In this document: piece after piece, positions 15,605-24,609 of the stretch
How positions within the stretch are numbered: the stretch's first letter is position 1
Layout: the number at the start of each line of letters is the position of its first letter
From: Oligoflexia bacterium
GTDB lineage: Bacteria > Bdellovibrionota > Bacteriovoracia > Bacteriovoracales > Bacteriovoracaceae
Assembly: GCA_015232355.1 (NCBI GenBank)
Contig: JADFZW010000043.1
Span: 1 to 34,032 of the forward strand
DNA length: 34,032 nucleotides
Direction of reading: 5' to 3'
Position numbers and translations under genes: made by a program
The notes under the pieces: generated by a model
What the model saw: only the letters and a program-made list of their open reading frames with translations
Database searches by the model: none
Told to the model about the DNA's origin: nothing

Positions 15605-18526
15605 GACAATCCAAATTGGATTAGTCCACGCAAACCCAGATAGATTATCCTTTACTCTAAGTGAATACCACTTTGTATTTGCTACAGTGTTTGTATCAGG
15701 TTTTATTTTAAAAGAAACATTTTTAGAAGTAACTCCATCCTCAGCAATGGAAATTGTTTCAACTACATCAACATCAATTCCTTTTTCACTCTCTTTGTTT
15801 TGATTATTGCCACTTAAAAGCTCAATACTCTTTATCCCTGATACAGCAAAGATCGAATAATCTAATATAATACTATTATTAACTGAATTCGAGTGTTCTA
15901 CTATGATTTTTCCACCAAACATACTTTGATTAGATAATGGATAAATGATTGGGCCAAAACTCACATAAGAATGTCCCTCTTTTAATGATGAAATAAATTT
16001 ATCTTCATCTGCTTTTCCATTAATGTGAACAAAAGTGCGAATTTTTCCAGAATCATTATTTAAAACATCATGAGTATCCGTTCCAGCAACGAGATATATT
16101 TGTTTATTTTGATTCCAAAATTTATATAGTCTTTTTACACTGTCTTCAACCTTTCCATAGAATGAATTTGCTTCCACTAAATCAATTATTTGTTGGCCAA
16201 TTTTATCAACTCCCTGGCCACCTCCAACGCTACTATCTTTTTCTATATTGAAAAAATATCCAGTCGAAGCATTGGGGTGATTTATTGAAAATATTTTAGC
16301 ATCCATTCTTCTGGCCTCTTTAATTATCTCTTCAAAACTACTATTAGCAGGATTAATTTTTAATTTTTCTCCTAATTTAACAGGATAAGCATTAAAGTGT
16401 CCCCAGGAAGGAGAAATTTCCATTCCACAAATAAACATCCTTTTTAAATTTTTTACAATTTGTTGAATCTCTTTACAATTATTAATTGAATCGTGATCAC
16501 TGATAAAAATTAAATCTGTACCGGCCGCCAATTGTGAGCGAACTAATTCTTTAGGCGAAGTCATTCCATCTAAAATATTTGAGTGATGATGTAGATCTGC
16601 TGAATACCACTTTTTCTCTGAAGGTTTAATCTTATTTTCAATTTGTACAGGAATAACTATCTTCTTCTTTTTCTCATCTATATCAACTTTGATCAATTCA
16701 TCTTTTGATAAAAACTTTCCAGCAGATGATAACTTAAATAAATATTTTCCGGCCGGTAAAAATAAAATAATCTCATCACTTTTACGCTTATTCAAATTTG
16801 TATGCAAATTCAATTCACTAAAAAAAGTTTTTTTTCCTAAAAATCCGATTGCTGGTTTAGGCCCCTCTTCAATGGTAACTTTGGAAAATAATGGCGCCTT
16901 TGATATTTTGTCTTTTATTTGAAAAATTACTTTTATCAACTTTTTAAATTTCAAAAAATCAAGTCTCTTTTTTTCTCCCTTATTTTTTATTTCTAATTCC
17001 ACCTCTTTAGTTGGTGAAAAACCATCCGCTACAGCATAAACTCTATACTTTCCAATTGGCAACTTTAAACTATATTGTGATTCACCCAAGCACCAGGTAT
17101 AAATTTGACCATCTTTTTTAACAACTATAGCAGGTGATTTAGAATTAACACTTTTTGGAAATTTCCCCTCGAGAATTCCATAATCTATTTTTTTTCTCTC
17201 AATTTCACTTGCAAGCACTTTTGAGATATCAGCATTGGCCTCAAATTGAATCCAACCCTCAAAAGTTCTTTTCTCCGCTGGAATTAATGTATGTTTTAGG
17301 TACATATCTTTAGCATTGTAATTTATATTATCAAAAAAAGGAGCATGTATAGCTATCATCCAATCTCTATCATAGCTAATTACCCAATCAGCAAATGCTC
17401 CAGTACTAGGTCCTTTGATCAAATCCTTTAATCCCGGAGTTTCAAAGTGGTAACCACCATTAGTCCACAGTATATAACCAGACAAAATATCAGAATAAAT
17501 TTTGCTCCCATTGTTGGTCATAGTTGTTATTACATGAATTTTATTATCACCTCTCTTTAAAGAAAAAATTGTCTCCAATATAATTTCATTCCAATCTCTG
17601 GTGGTTTTTATAATTGCTTCATCAGCACTATCTTTCACTATCTCTACTCGCTGATAGGTGGTTGGCCAACTAGACCAATTATTAGGCATAAAATCTATTA
17701 AACTAGAATGATTTTTACCAATCACTCCATGTTCAACAATTGCTGCATCTATAATCCCCCCTCTAGCAACTCCCCAAGGAGATGGAGAAGTTACAGAAAA
17801 AGAGACCGCTAATCTATCATTTAGTAATGTGATATCTTTTTCTCCTATGGCCACACCATCTTTAATAGGAGTTGCTCCAATTAAAATTTTTACATCACTT
17901 TTATTAAAACTTTTATTAAAACTTTTATTATCTTTTTTAACACTACTACTATTTCCACGAATATAATCATAGAGTGCATCTACCTGCTCATAGATATCAG
18001 GATAAAGAAACATCCACATTCCATGTTTTCCCAAAATTGCCTTAGCATCACTACTGGTAAGATTTTGATATTTCATTTGATAGTATGCTGCCAATCTTCC
18101 AGTACGATGACTTCCACAATTGCATCTTATCGCTACCTTTTTTCCACTCTGTTTTGCTTGTAAAATCCACTGATCAAAATTATTTAAAAAATCTGCATTC
18201 AAAGGTGTACGTGGATCCTGTTTTTCATTATATATAACCTTAAGTGATGGACATACCTCTTTAAATTTATTTTCAAAACTCTCAGAATTACCACTTAAAA
18301 CCATGATCTCTGTAATTCCCTGCTTGCAATACTCTTTTATTAAATTCTCATCAGGCCAAGCTGATCGATAGATGGCAAATCCACTCTTATCATCCTTATC
18401 TATCAAATGAAAATTTCCTCCTCTACAAAATGAAGTAGTAGTACATGAACTAAAGAGAAAAGAAAATATAAGTGCTACAACAGTTACAAGCGAAAAATTA
18501 CGTAAAAATAAAATAAAATAAAACAT
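15596..18526 (-). CDS. Lipoprotein fusing a Cx5R phosphatase to a PHP hydrolase domain
   Basis: GAGGT sits 5 bases before the ATG at 18526. The 976-residue product has a lipoprotein-like signal (FLFSSC, Cys28; Phe at -3 is not ideal). Residues about 38-195 look like a dual-specificity/tyrosine phosphatase: YRSAWPDENL at the front and the active-site loop RCNCGSHRTGR (nucleophile Cys135, Arg141, pattern CxxGxxRTG). A long beta-rich middle region follows (about 210-640), with carbohydrate-binding or sandwich-like segments. Residues about 640-870 are a PHP metal-dependent hydrolase: DLHHHSN, FISDHDS, CGMEIS, SINHPN and GTDTHD supply the usual His/Asp/Glu metal ligands. Both active sites appear intact. 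Substrates are unknown; phosphoprotein, phosphoinositide or phosphosugar are possible. Its convergent neighbour is the exported kinase-like gene. Domain calls are firm, role is inferred. Confidence 0.82.
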   Translation of the reverse strand: MFYFILFLRNFSLVTVVALIFSFLFSSCTTTSFCRGGNFHLIDKDDKSGFAIYRSAWPDENLIKEYCKQGITEIMVLSGNSESFENKFKEVCPSLKVIYNEKQDPRTPLNADFLNNFDQWILQAKQSGKKVAIRCNCGSHRTGRLAAYYQMKYQNLTSSDAKAILGKHGMWMFLYPDIYEQVDALYDYIRGNSSSVKKDNKSFNKSFNKSDVKILIGATPIKDGVAIGEKDITLLNDRLAVSFSVTSPSPWGVARGGIIDAAIVEHGVIGKNHSSLIDFMPNNWSSWPTTYQRVEIVKDSADEAIIKTTRDWNEIILETIFSLKRGDNKIHVITTMTNNGSKIYSDILSGYILWTNGGYHFETPGLKDLIKGPSTGAFADWVISYDRDWMIAIHAPFFDNINYNAKDMYLKHTLIPAEKRTFEGWIQFEANADISKVLASEIERKKIDYGILEGKFPKSVNSKSPAIVVKKDGQIYTWCLGESQYSLKLPIGKYRVYAVADGFSPTKEVELEIKNKGEKKRLDFLKFKKLIKVIFQIKDKISKAPLFSKVTIEEGPKPAIGFLGKKTFFSELNLHTNLNKRKSDEIILFLPAGKYLFKLSSAGKFLSKDELIKVDIDEKKKKIVIPVQIENKIKPSEKKWYSADLHHHSNILDGMTSPKELVRSQLAAGTDLIFISDHDSINNCKEIQQIVKNLKRMFICGMEISPSWGHFNAYPVKLGEKLKINPANSSFEEIIKEARRMDAKIFSINHPNASTGYFFNIEKDSSVGGGQGVDKIGQQIIDLVEANSFYGKVEDSVKRLYKFWNQNKQIYLVAGTDTHDVLNNDSGKIRTFVHINGKADEDKFISSLKEGHSYVSFGPIIYPLSNQSMFGGKIIVEHSNSVNNSIILDYSIFAVSGIKSIELLSGNNQNKESEKGIDVDVVETISIAEDGVTSKNVSFKIKPDTNTVANTKWYSLRVKDNLSGFAWTNPIWIVFK
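17897..17930 (-). repeat. In-frame 12-bp tandem repeat
   Basis: ACTTTTATTAAA at 17897-17908 and 17909-17920 is followed by a partial third copy. They encode KSFN units in the linker right after the phosphatase domain, so copy-number change would alter linker length without breaking the frame. Confidence 0.85.
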
Positions 18527-18614
18527 AGTTACCTCATTTGGATTAATAAAAATAATTTTTGAATTTTTCTTTTTTAAAGATAAAGAAGAGGCAAGAGTGG
18601 AAGACTATAGTAAT

Positions 18615-19955
18615 CTAACGACCACCTGTTGCTTTTTTTAATGGTTTTGATAGAAGTAAAATTGCCAAACCACTAATAATAGCAAGTACAATCAACATTG
18701 TAAAAAATGATTCTTTACTCATCTTCTCCCAAAATGTTCCTAAAAATCCCGCCATGTAATTTCCAAAGAAACTTGATAAGAACCAAATTCCCATAATCAT
18801 CGAAACCATTCTTACAGGAGCAACTTTTGTAACTAGAGAAAGTCCAACCGGAGAAAGATAGAGTTCACCGATTGTAAGAAGGAAAATACATCCAATTAAC
18901 CACCAAGCGGATGCTAATCCTGAATTTCCAACAATCTTTGCAGCAGGAATCATCAGAATGAAAGAACAACCAAGAAGAATACATCCTATTGCCATTTTAC
19001 CAACACTCGTGGGTTCTTTTTTCTTTCTTGCTTGCCATCCCCAAAATGTAGTGATCACAGGAGTAATAATAAAAATTAAGAATGGATTTACTGATTGAAA
19101 CCAAGTTGCAGGCATCTCCCAAACACCACCAAATAAATGTCTATCAGTGGCAGTGTCGGCCCAAAGAGCGAGCGTGTTTCCTTGTTGTTCATAGACACCC
19201 CAAAAAACAATATTTAAAAAGCAAAGTACGATTAATGCCAAAATACCATTTTTCTCCTCGGTTGTTAGTTTTTCTTTTTCTACAACTTGATTATTTTCTT
19301 TATTTTTTTCATTATTTTGTTTGGCCGCTTTCATCAGCATGATTTGATCAGGGGCCAAATATTTTTGTCCCCAAATATAGACTATTAGTCCTGCTATCAT
19401 TCCAATTCCTGCAGATGCAAATCCATAGTGCCAACCATATAATTCACCCAAGGTTCCACAGATTAGTGGAGAAAAAAAGGCACCTAGATTTATTCCCATA
19501 TAAAAGATACTAAAGGCACGATCACGTCTAGAATCATCAGCGGCATATAAACTTCCAACTTGTGTTGATATATTTGGTTTGAAAGCACCATTACCAAAAA
19601 TTAGAAATATCAATGCAATGTAAAATGTGTCTTGAAACATCATCAAGCATTGTCCTATGGCCATTAAAACTCCACCTAATATAACAGTCCTCCTTTGCCC
19701 TAATATACGATCAGCAAGTAATCCACCAAAGAATGGAGTAAAAAAAACGAATCCAGTATAGAGTCCATAGATCTGAGATGCTTTTGATTGAGTAAACATA
19801 AGCTGCTTCATCATGTAATAGACAAGCAAGGCACGCATTCCATAGTAGGAGAATCGCTCCCACATCTCAGTAAAGAAAAGAACATATAATCCCTTGGGAT
19901 GTCCCCATAGATCACCTTTTAAATAGCTTTCAGTTACTTGATTGTTTTGGTTCAT
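18615..19955 (-). CDS. POT-family proton-coupled peptide transporter
   Basis: This is a major-facilitator transporter of the proton-dependent oligopeptide family (POT/PTR2, like bacterial DtpT), importing di- and tripeptides across the inner membrane with protons. The signature FTEMWERFSYYGMRALLVYY is near residues 30-48, carrying the family ExxER-type motif, and FGNGAFKPNIST is the second family signature. Around twelve hydrophobic segments can be followed to the C-terminus. At 446 residues it is slightly shorter than the common 450-500. AGGAGAG precedes the ATG. The GC-rich palindromic element at 19998-20141 lies 42 bases upstream of the start, probably in its leader. Peptide uptake fits a proteolytic or predatory lifestyle. 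Confidence 0.93.
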   Translation of the reverse strand: MNQNNQVTESYLKGDLWGHPKGLYVLFFTEMWERFSYYGMRALLVYYMMKQLMFTQSKASQIYGLYTGFVFFTPFFGGLLADRILGQRRTVILGGVLMAIGQCLMMFQDTFYIALIFLIFGNGAFKPNISTQVGSLYAADDSRRDRAFSIFYMGINLGAFFSPLICGTLGELYGWHYGFASAGIGMIAGLIVYIWGQKYLAPDQIMLMKAAKQNNEKNKENNQVVEKEKLTTEEKNGILALIVLCFLNIVFWGVYEQQGNTLALWADTATDRHLFGGVWEMPATWFQSVNPFLIFIITPVITTFWGWQARKKKEPTSVGKMAIGCILLGCSFILMIPAAKIVGNSGLASAWWLIGCIFLLTIGELYLSPVGLSLVTKVAPVRMVSMIMGIWFLSSFFGNYMAGFLGTFWEKMSKESFFTMLIVLAIISGLAILLLSKPLKKATGGR

Positions 19956-19997
19956 TAATAATTCTCTCCTGCATTTTTAAAAACTAACAAACATAAC

Positions 19998-20141
19998 TAA
20001 TTAGTCGCTGGCGCGAAAGCGCCAGCGACGTGTCCCGAACCGTAGGTGAGGGATCTCCTTCATTCGAGAGAGATCCTTCGGACTTCGTCCTTCAGGATAC
20101 GTCGAGGCCGAAATCTTCGATTTCGCGCCAGCGACTAATTA
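19998..20141 (-). repeat. GC-rich palindromic element, long form (MITE/REP-like)
   Basis: A 144-bp GC-rich island bounded by perfect 21-bp inverted repeats (19998-20018 and 20121-20141; TAATTAGTCGCTGGCGCGAAA and its complement). The interior is packed with hairpins: an 11-bp stem with a GAAA loop at 20004-20029; GGATCTC/GAGATCC at 20051-20076; GGAC/GTCC within ATCCT/AGGAT at 20073-20098; CGAAATC/GATTTCG at 20109-20125. Some are mutually exclusive. The outer 17 bp of the ends are identical to those of the 52-bp element at 33738-33789. No coding capacity is seen, so it would need a transposase supplied elsewhere or spread as a REP-like element. It lies between the operon ending at 20284 and the peptide-transporter gene. 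Confidence 0.88.
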
Positions 20142-20229
20142 TAAAAAAAGATTATCCTTTATTTTATAAATTGATAACCAAAATTATTGGTTTTGTCGAT
20201 TTAATAAATTATAAATCATAGCTCATTTA

Positions 20230-20246
20230 AAAATACAAATATTTGT
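20230..20246 (-). terminator. Possible weak terminator after the exported-protein operon
   Basis: ACAAATATTTGT (20235-20246) is a perfect palindrome, followed on the minus strand by ATTTTT. It lies about 40 bases beyond the stop of the gene at 20284. The stem is short and AT-rich, so the call rests mainly on position. Confidence 0.25.
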
Positions 20247-20283
20247 ACAATTTTAAAATGCTAATGAGTAAATTTTGTTATTT

Positions 20284-21765
20284 TCAGTGACCTTTTAACA
20301 TTCTTTTCATAATCTCACCGACAGATCTATAAATACCATCGCAAGAAAAATCTTCATTTACATTAGGAGCTATTATTTTACCATTCTCATCTATCTTATG
20401 TTCTTTCGTTTTACTTAATAAGATCTTTTCAATATCACTCACTCCTGATTTTTTCATTTTTTCAATTATCTTTTTAATACGCATTTTACTTAATTCCATA
20501 TGTTCTTTAATTAAGCTGGAAATATTTTTATCATTTTTCTTGTTATCAAGAAGACCTTTTCCAAAATTGATATTTCCAAACATCCACAAAATATGATCCT
20601 CCATTCGCAGAAAGGCATATAGGTCAGGAAGTGTTATTTTCTTATGTGTAAGACTTAAGATATAATCTTGTTTCAAAACACTTTGTCTTATTAACTCAAT
20701 TATATTCTTAAAATCACTTTGATCCTCAGATATAATTCGATAAAAATCACGAAACAATTCCTCTCGCGATCCCAAAGCTACTCTTAGTTGCTTAAATATG
20801 TTTGCCACTTTAACTAAATCAACGTTCAGGATTAATTTTGGTTCCGTATAAAATAGTTGTCTAAACTTCATCCACCAATCAATATTACCATCGTATAAAA
20901 AAGATGAATCTCCTAAAAACTTTTCTGGATTATCCAGTTCTGAATATTTTGTAATGTACTCTTTAATCAAGGAAGTAAAACTATATTCGGCCATAACATT
21001 TGTAAAGTTAGAAAACGATGATTCCTCTTCTAAAGATTTAGTGCTAAAGAGATTTAGAAAATTTTTTCCCAGAAAATTACCTATAGATGCTGATAGATCA
21101 ATTAAGGGAATATTTGTAGGAGAGATATAGTTGTCAGCACAAAACATAGTTGTTTGATATATTCCAGGATTAAAATTATTTTTAATATCATTATCTATTT
21201 TACTAATAAATTTGGCCATCAAATCATCTCTCGCGGCACATATCTTTTTTAAGATAAAAAATGATTCTAAAAATTTATCTTTTAAATTTTTACTTTGGAA
21301 ATCAAAAAAGTAATCACCTAATAGTACAGATGTTTCAAAAATTCTAAGCAAGCTAACATCTGCTATTGGTCCTCCTTCAAAATTGTTATGGGATACTTTT
21401 TCTTGAGAGGGTTTGTCTTGAGATGATATTTCTTGATGGTAAACCCATCTAAATTTACAATTTTGAATATCAAGTAACGGACGAGGGTAACTATAAATTT
21501 CCTTATCAGCAAATAATTCATTAAGTAGAATATTTGACGACTCTTTGCTATTACTACTGTTACTACCGTTACTACTATTATTACGAGAAGCTTTTTCCAT
21601 AATTAAACGTACGCTCTCTTCATGCATTTTAATTTCTTTACTATACGATTGATATCTTAAACTAATTGCAAGATCATTTGAAGCGTTGGCATTATTCATA
21701 ATTGTAATAGTAATGTAAGTAATTATCGTAAAAAATACAAATACTATTAAAGATAATTTTGTCAT
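20284..21765 (-). CDS. Exported protein of unknown function
   Basis: I start this 493-residue protein at the ATG at 21765, which has AAGGAAAG 5 bases upstream (21771-21778). An upstream in-frame GTG at 21795 would add ten residues and lies before that site. A signal peptide runs to about residue 28 (NANA/SNDLA). The mature protein is mostly helical with no motif I recognise. A Ser/Asn-rich repeat sits near residues 60-75. Single Cys residues occur at widely spaced positions (NCKFRW, KICAARD, MFCADNY, FSCDGIY), so disulfides are possible. It follows the gene ending at 21818 by 52 bases on the same strand, so the two probably form an operon and may act together. Confidence 0.75.
   Translation of the reverse strand: MTKLSLIVFVFFTIITYITITIMNNANASNDLAISLRYQSYSKEIKMHEESVRLIMEKASRNNSSNGSNSSNSKESSNILLNELFADKEIYSYPRPLLDIQNCKFRWVYHQEISSQDKPSQEKVSHNNFEGGPIADVSLLRIFETSVLLGDYFFDFQSKNLKDKFLESFFILKKICAARDDLMAKFISKIDNDIKNNFNPGIYQTTMFCADNYISPTNIPLIDLSASIGNFLGKNFLNLFSTKSLEEESSFSNFTNVMAEYSFTSLIKEYITKYSELDNPEKFLGDSSFLYDGNIDWWMKFRQLFYTEPKLILNVDLVKVANIFKQLRVALGSREELFRDFYRIISEDQSDFKNIIELIRQSVLKQDYILSLTHKKITLPDLYAFLRMEDHILWMFGNINFGKGLLDNKKNDKNISSLIKEHMELSKMRIKKIIEKMKKSGVSDIEKILLSKTKEHKIDENGKIIAPNVNEDFSCDGIYRSVGEIMKRMLKGH
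21551..21586 (-). repeat. In-frame 9-bp tandem repeat
   Basis: Units of TTACTACTG type start at 21551, 21560, 21569 and 21578 with small differences. They encode the Ser/Asn/Gly-rich stretch near the N-terminus of the exported protein. Confidence 0.8.
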
Positions 21766-21770
21766 GATAA

Positions 21771-21778
21771 CTTTCCTT
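21771..21778 (-). promoter_or_regulatory. Ribosome-binding site fixing the start at 21765
   Basis: On the minus strand AAGGAAAG is followed by TTATC and the ATG at 21765. This selects the ATG that begins the signal peptide over the in-frame GTG at 21795. Confidence 0.65.
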
Positions 21779-21817
21779 GTTTTTTTATTTATCACAAAAG
21801 TCCATTTCCATTTTAAT

Positions 21818-22714
21818 TTAATTTTTAATGCTCTTTAATCCATAGATAGATCTGATTTCATTAGCGACAGCATTTATTGTTTTGTTGTAATTTAAATAGT
21901 GATGCCATCTTTTTTCATCATCGCTTTTCATACTTGCTCCTTGGCAAAAAAGAGTGTCCGGAGAGGTAGTGATAACTTTTTTAACAAGTTCTCGAAACTC
22001 CTCTTGGTTTGATTTATTTAGTAATTCACTTAACTCAGAAAATCTATTTTCTTTATTCATAAGCACCGTTTTGTTTGTATGCTGCTTTGATTTTTTGAGC
22101 GTTGAAACTTTCTTTAAATTTATACTTAGATTTTTCTTTACTTTTTCAATGAAATTTTCAACTTGTCTTGCTGGATCTTTAGCATTGGAATGAAATTTTT
22201 TCATCTCTTGATGAGAAAAAATTATACTACCTCCTTTGATCATATTATGGAGATTTGTTACTTTCCTAATAGAGTAGATACGCTCTTTATCAGCTTTTGA
22301 AACAATAAATGGAATAGTAGTAAGTGTTGTTCCAACGATGCCTGCTGTGGCCACTATTGGAGCTAGAGGAATTGCAATAAACCCAAATGAAAAGGGGGCA
22401 CATACTCCTGCTCCAACACCGGCCACTGTAATAAACGCTGCCAGAGCAGAGACGGTTGCTTTAAATGCAGTATCTAGTTTTTGAGATGCCTCAGAACCTA
22501 CTTTAGATTTATATCTTAAATCCTTACTTAGGTAAAATTTCATACAGGGATCATCGACTATTTTGATTTCACTTACAGGTGTATCAGGAATACTTTCTTT
22601 ATATTTCTCTCTACTTGCTAAAGCAACTACAGAGGTAAGTGTACTTAAGATTATTAATATTAATATTAGTATTGTCAAAAGAAGTGTTAATGTAATTCTA
22701 TTATTTTTAATCAT
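21818..22714 (-). CDS. Exported protein with a hydrophobic hairpin, unknown
   Basis: GGAGG lies 6 bases before the ATG at 22714. The 298-residue product has a strong N-terminal hydrophobic segment (TLLLTILILILIILSTL), then a second and third hydrophobic Gly/Ala-rich pair at about residues 86-135 (ATVSALAAFITVAGVGAG and FIAIPLAPIVATAGIVG) separated by a short turn with Cys, Pro and Phe. That is a helical-hairpin pattern seen in some membrane-inserting or pore-forming proteins. The C-terminal half is basic and helical. No family is recognised. It is the first gene of a likely operon with the exported protein ending at 20284. Confidence 0.75.
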   Translation of the reverse strand: MIKNNRITLTLLLTILILILIILSTLTSVVALASREKYKESIPDTPVSEIKIVDDPCMKFYLSKDLRYKSKVGSEASQKLDTAFKATVSALAAFITVAGVGAGVCAPFSFGFIAIPLAPIVATAGIVGTTLTTIPFIVSKADKERIYSIRKVTNLHNMIKGGSIIFSHQEMKKFHSNAKDPARQVENFIEKVKKNLSINLKKVSTLKKSKQHTNKTVLMNKENRFSELSELLNKSNQEEFRELVKKVITTSPDTLFCQGASMKSDDEKRWHHYLNYNKTINAVANEIRSIYGLKSIKN

Positions 22715-22926
22715 CTAATGCCTCCATACATTTTAATACTTTGTATCTTAAAAAGTATCTTTTAAAATTATATGATTAAAACAAGATATATGCTTAGGTT
22801 ATGATTAATGAAAAATTAAAATTTTAAAAAAATAAATAGTTTTAATTGGTTAGAATGAAATAATTTTTGAATTGATATCTAGCAATTATTTGAGGCACAC
22901 TCGATGTCTTACTCAATATTTTGCCA

Positions 22927-22953
22927 ATATATAAGATCACTATATATAAGATC
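22927..22953. repeat. 12-bp direct repeat
   Basis: ATATATAAGATC occurs at 22927-22938 and again at 22942-22953 with a 15-bp period. It lies between the ATPase stop and the start of the exported operon at 22714, a place where an operator could be, but function is unknown. Confidence 0.5.
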
Positions 22954-22955
22954 TA

Positions 22956-22983
22956 AGTTCTCATTCCTAATTCAATAAGAACT
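22956..22983 (-). terminator. Possible terminator of the ATPase gene
   Basis: AGTTCTCATT (22956-22965) and AATAAGAACT (22974-22983) form a 10-bp stem with one mismatch and an 8-base loop at the stop codon of the ATPase gene. There is no run of U after it, so it is a weak or factor-dependent candidate. Confidence 0.3.
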
Positions 22984-24421
22984 ATAGCAATTGCACGAAC
23001 GGAATTAAATGCGTAAAGTAGGCCAATAACTGTTCCTTTGCTCTCTCAGAAACATCTGATTCATAAATCAATACTGTTCTAATAGAAGTTTGTCGTGGAA
23101 TCCTTAATACAGAAATCTTTTTTTCTACCTCCTTAATTACTGAACTATCTACGTGTGCTTTACATTTCATCTCACAGACATAGAGAACTTTTTCTTTTGT
23201 GTATATAAGCAAATCAATTTGACAAGCACCTTTGGTCTTAGAATTATGTTTTTGTACGTATGGGCCTGCATATTGGACAGAGGTAAGAGGAATTCCAATT
23301 TTATTATAGATAGAAGGTAAATTACTTAATAACAAATTTTCAAATTGTAATCCTAAAATTGTATTCCAATTTAGTAGTTGATCTAGAGTTTTTATTGCCA
23401 ACTGTCCTTGTTTGATTTTAATTTTATTTGGCAATATATAACTAAGATAGAATCTCAAGTAATTATCTTTTATTCTATAACGACTAAGAGAGGAGATATT
23501 ACCCTGCAAATCAAAAAAATAATCTCTTTGAATGAACGATGCTGACTCTAATTTACTCAAATAATTGCTGAAATCTCCATTGAAGGGATATTTTAATTTT
23601 TTTGCGATATCTATCGCAGCTAATTTGTTTTTAGTTAGTACTTGTAGAATTTCTTTGTAAATTTCTCCATCTTTTTGAAAGATCTCATTAAAGATTTGAT
23701 CAAACTCACGATACAAAAGTCCGGATTCATCAAAGCACAATCTTGCGATATTTGATTCTGCTGAATCCGAAACAATCATTTCCTCTAAGTATAACGGAAC
23801 TCCTCCTGTTATCGCCAAAATTTTTAATTTTTCATAGGATGAAATCTTTGAATGATTCTTACCCCAAAATAAAGAGGTATCGTCTAGAGCAAGCTCATCA
23901 ACTCTAAGTGATAGTGAAATTCGACCAACAAAATCAGTCTTTTTTAAAATATTATCCTCAATCCAAGAAGATACCGATCCACATATGGCCAGAATAAGTT
24001 GTGAATTGGATTTAAAAGCATCATCCCACGCCACTTTTAGTTCACCTGCGAATTCAGGATAACCATGGGCCATCCAAGAGATCTCATCTAGTACCAGAAG
24101 TGTTCTACCTTTAGCATTAAATTTATCATTTAAATAAAAAAATACTTCTAACCATGAGTTGAACTCTGGAATCTTTGATAATTTATATTTTACTTTTAAT
24201 TCTTTTCGAATGTGCTGTAATTGTTCTCTATAGGAGAGCTCTGGTCTTGGGGCCAAACCTTGGAGGTGAATATATTTTTTGAATTCTTTTTGCTGACCAA
24301 ATTTTATAAGTAAGGAACTTTTTCCAATTCTTCTACGCCCTGTAATTGCAATTAGGGTAGCAGTATTTTTTTTTAACAAACCATTAAGTAATTTTAACTC
24401 TCGTCCTCTTCCAATAAACAT
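22982..24421 (-). CDS. AAA+ ATPase with C-terminal nuclease-like domain (DUF234 type)
   Basis: I start at the ATG at 24421 (MFIGRGRELK, the typical family opening), which has GAGG about 9 bases upstream; an in-frame TTG at 24439 would add six residues. The N-terminal ATPase shows Walker A ITGRRRIGKSSL (Lys34), Walker B TLLVLDEISW and an ICGSVSSW sensor-like motif. A winged-helix-like middle (KNKLAAIDIAKKL) follows. The C-terminal part, FENLLLSNL then QIDLLIYTKEKVLYVCEMKC, fits the PD-(D/E)xK-like tail of the DUF234/archaeal-type ATPase group. These proteins are widespread in genomes with many mobile genes, and their cellular job is not established. It is transcribed away from the ABC operon and looks like a single-gene unit. 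Confidence 0.85.
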   Translation of the reverse strand: MFIGRGRELKLLNGLLKKNTATLIAITGRRRIGKSSLLIKFGQQKEFKKYIHLQGLAPRPELSYREQLQHIRKELKVKYKLSKIPEFNSWLEVFFYLNDKFNAKGRTLLVLDEISWMAHGYPEFAGELKVAWDDAFKSNSQLILAICGSVSSWIEDNILKKTDFVGRISLSLRVDELALDDTSLFWGKNHSKISSYEKLKILAITGGVPLYLEEMIVSDSAESNIARLCFDESGLLYREFDQIFNEIFQKDGEIYKEILQVLTKNKLAAIDIAKKLKYPFNGDFSNYLSKLESASFIQRDYFFDLQGNISSLSRYRIKDNYLRFYLSYILPNKIKIKQGQLAIKTLDQLLNWNTILGLQFENLLLSNLPSIYNKIGIPLTSVQYAGPYVQKHNSKTKGACQIDLLIYTKEKVLYVCEMKCKAHVDSSVIKEVEKKISVLRIPRQTSIRTVLIYESDVSERAKEQLLAYFTHLIPFVQLL

Positions 24422-24573
24422 TTGCTTGAACCTCGACAAAGGTAATTAGTTACTTTTGTCGATAATTTTATTCTTCCCCACATAATCTGTCATTAAATAA
24501 TTTATTAAGTGCTCATTCCTTAAGAAAGATGTCAAAAAAAATAGTTGATCCAAAAACTCAAGATTAATTTCAT

Positions 24574-24609
24574 TCTTTTTACTCTTTTTACTCTTTTTAC
24601 TCTTTTTAT
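24574..24609. repeat. 9-bp tandem repeat between divergent genes
   Basis: TCTTTTTAC units start at 24574, 24583 and 24592, with a fourth ending in TATC at 24601-24609. The array lies in the region between the divergent ATPase and ABC-transporter genes, so copy number could affect promoter spacing. A 62-codon minus-strand frame covers it but is not a convincing gene. Confidence 0.85.
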
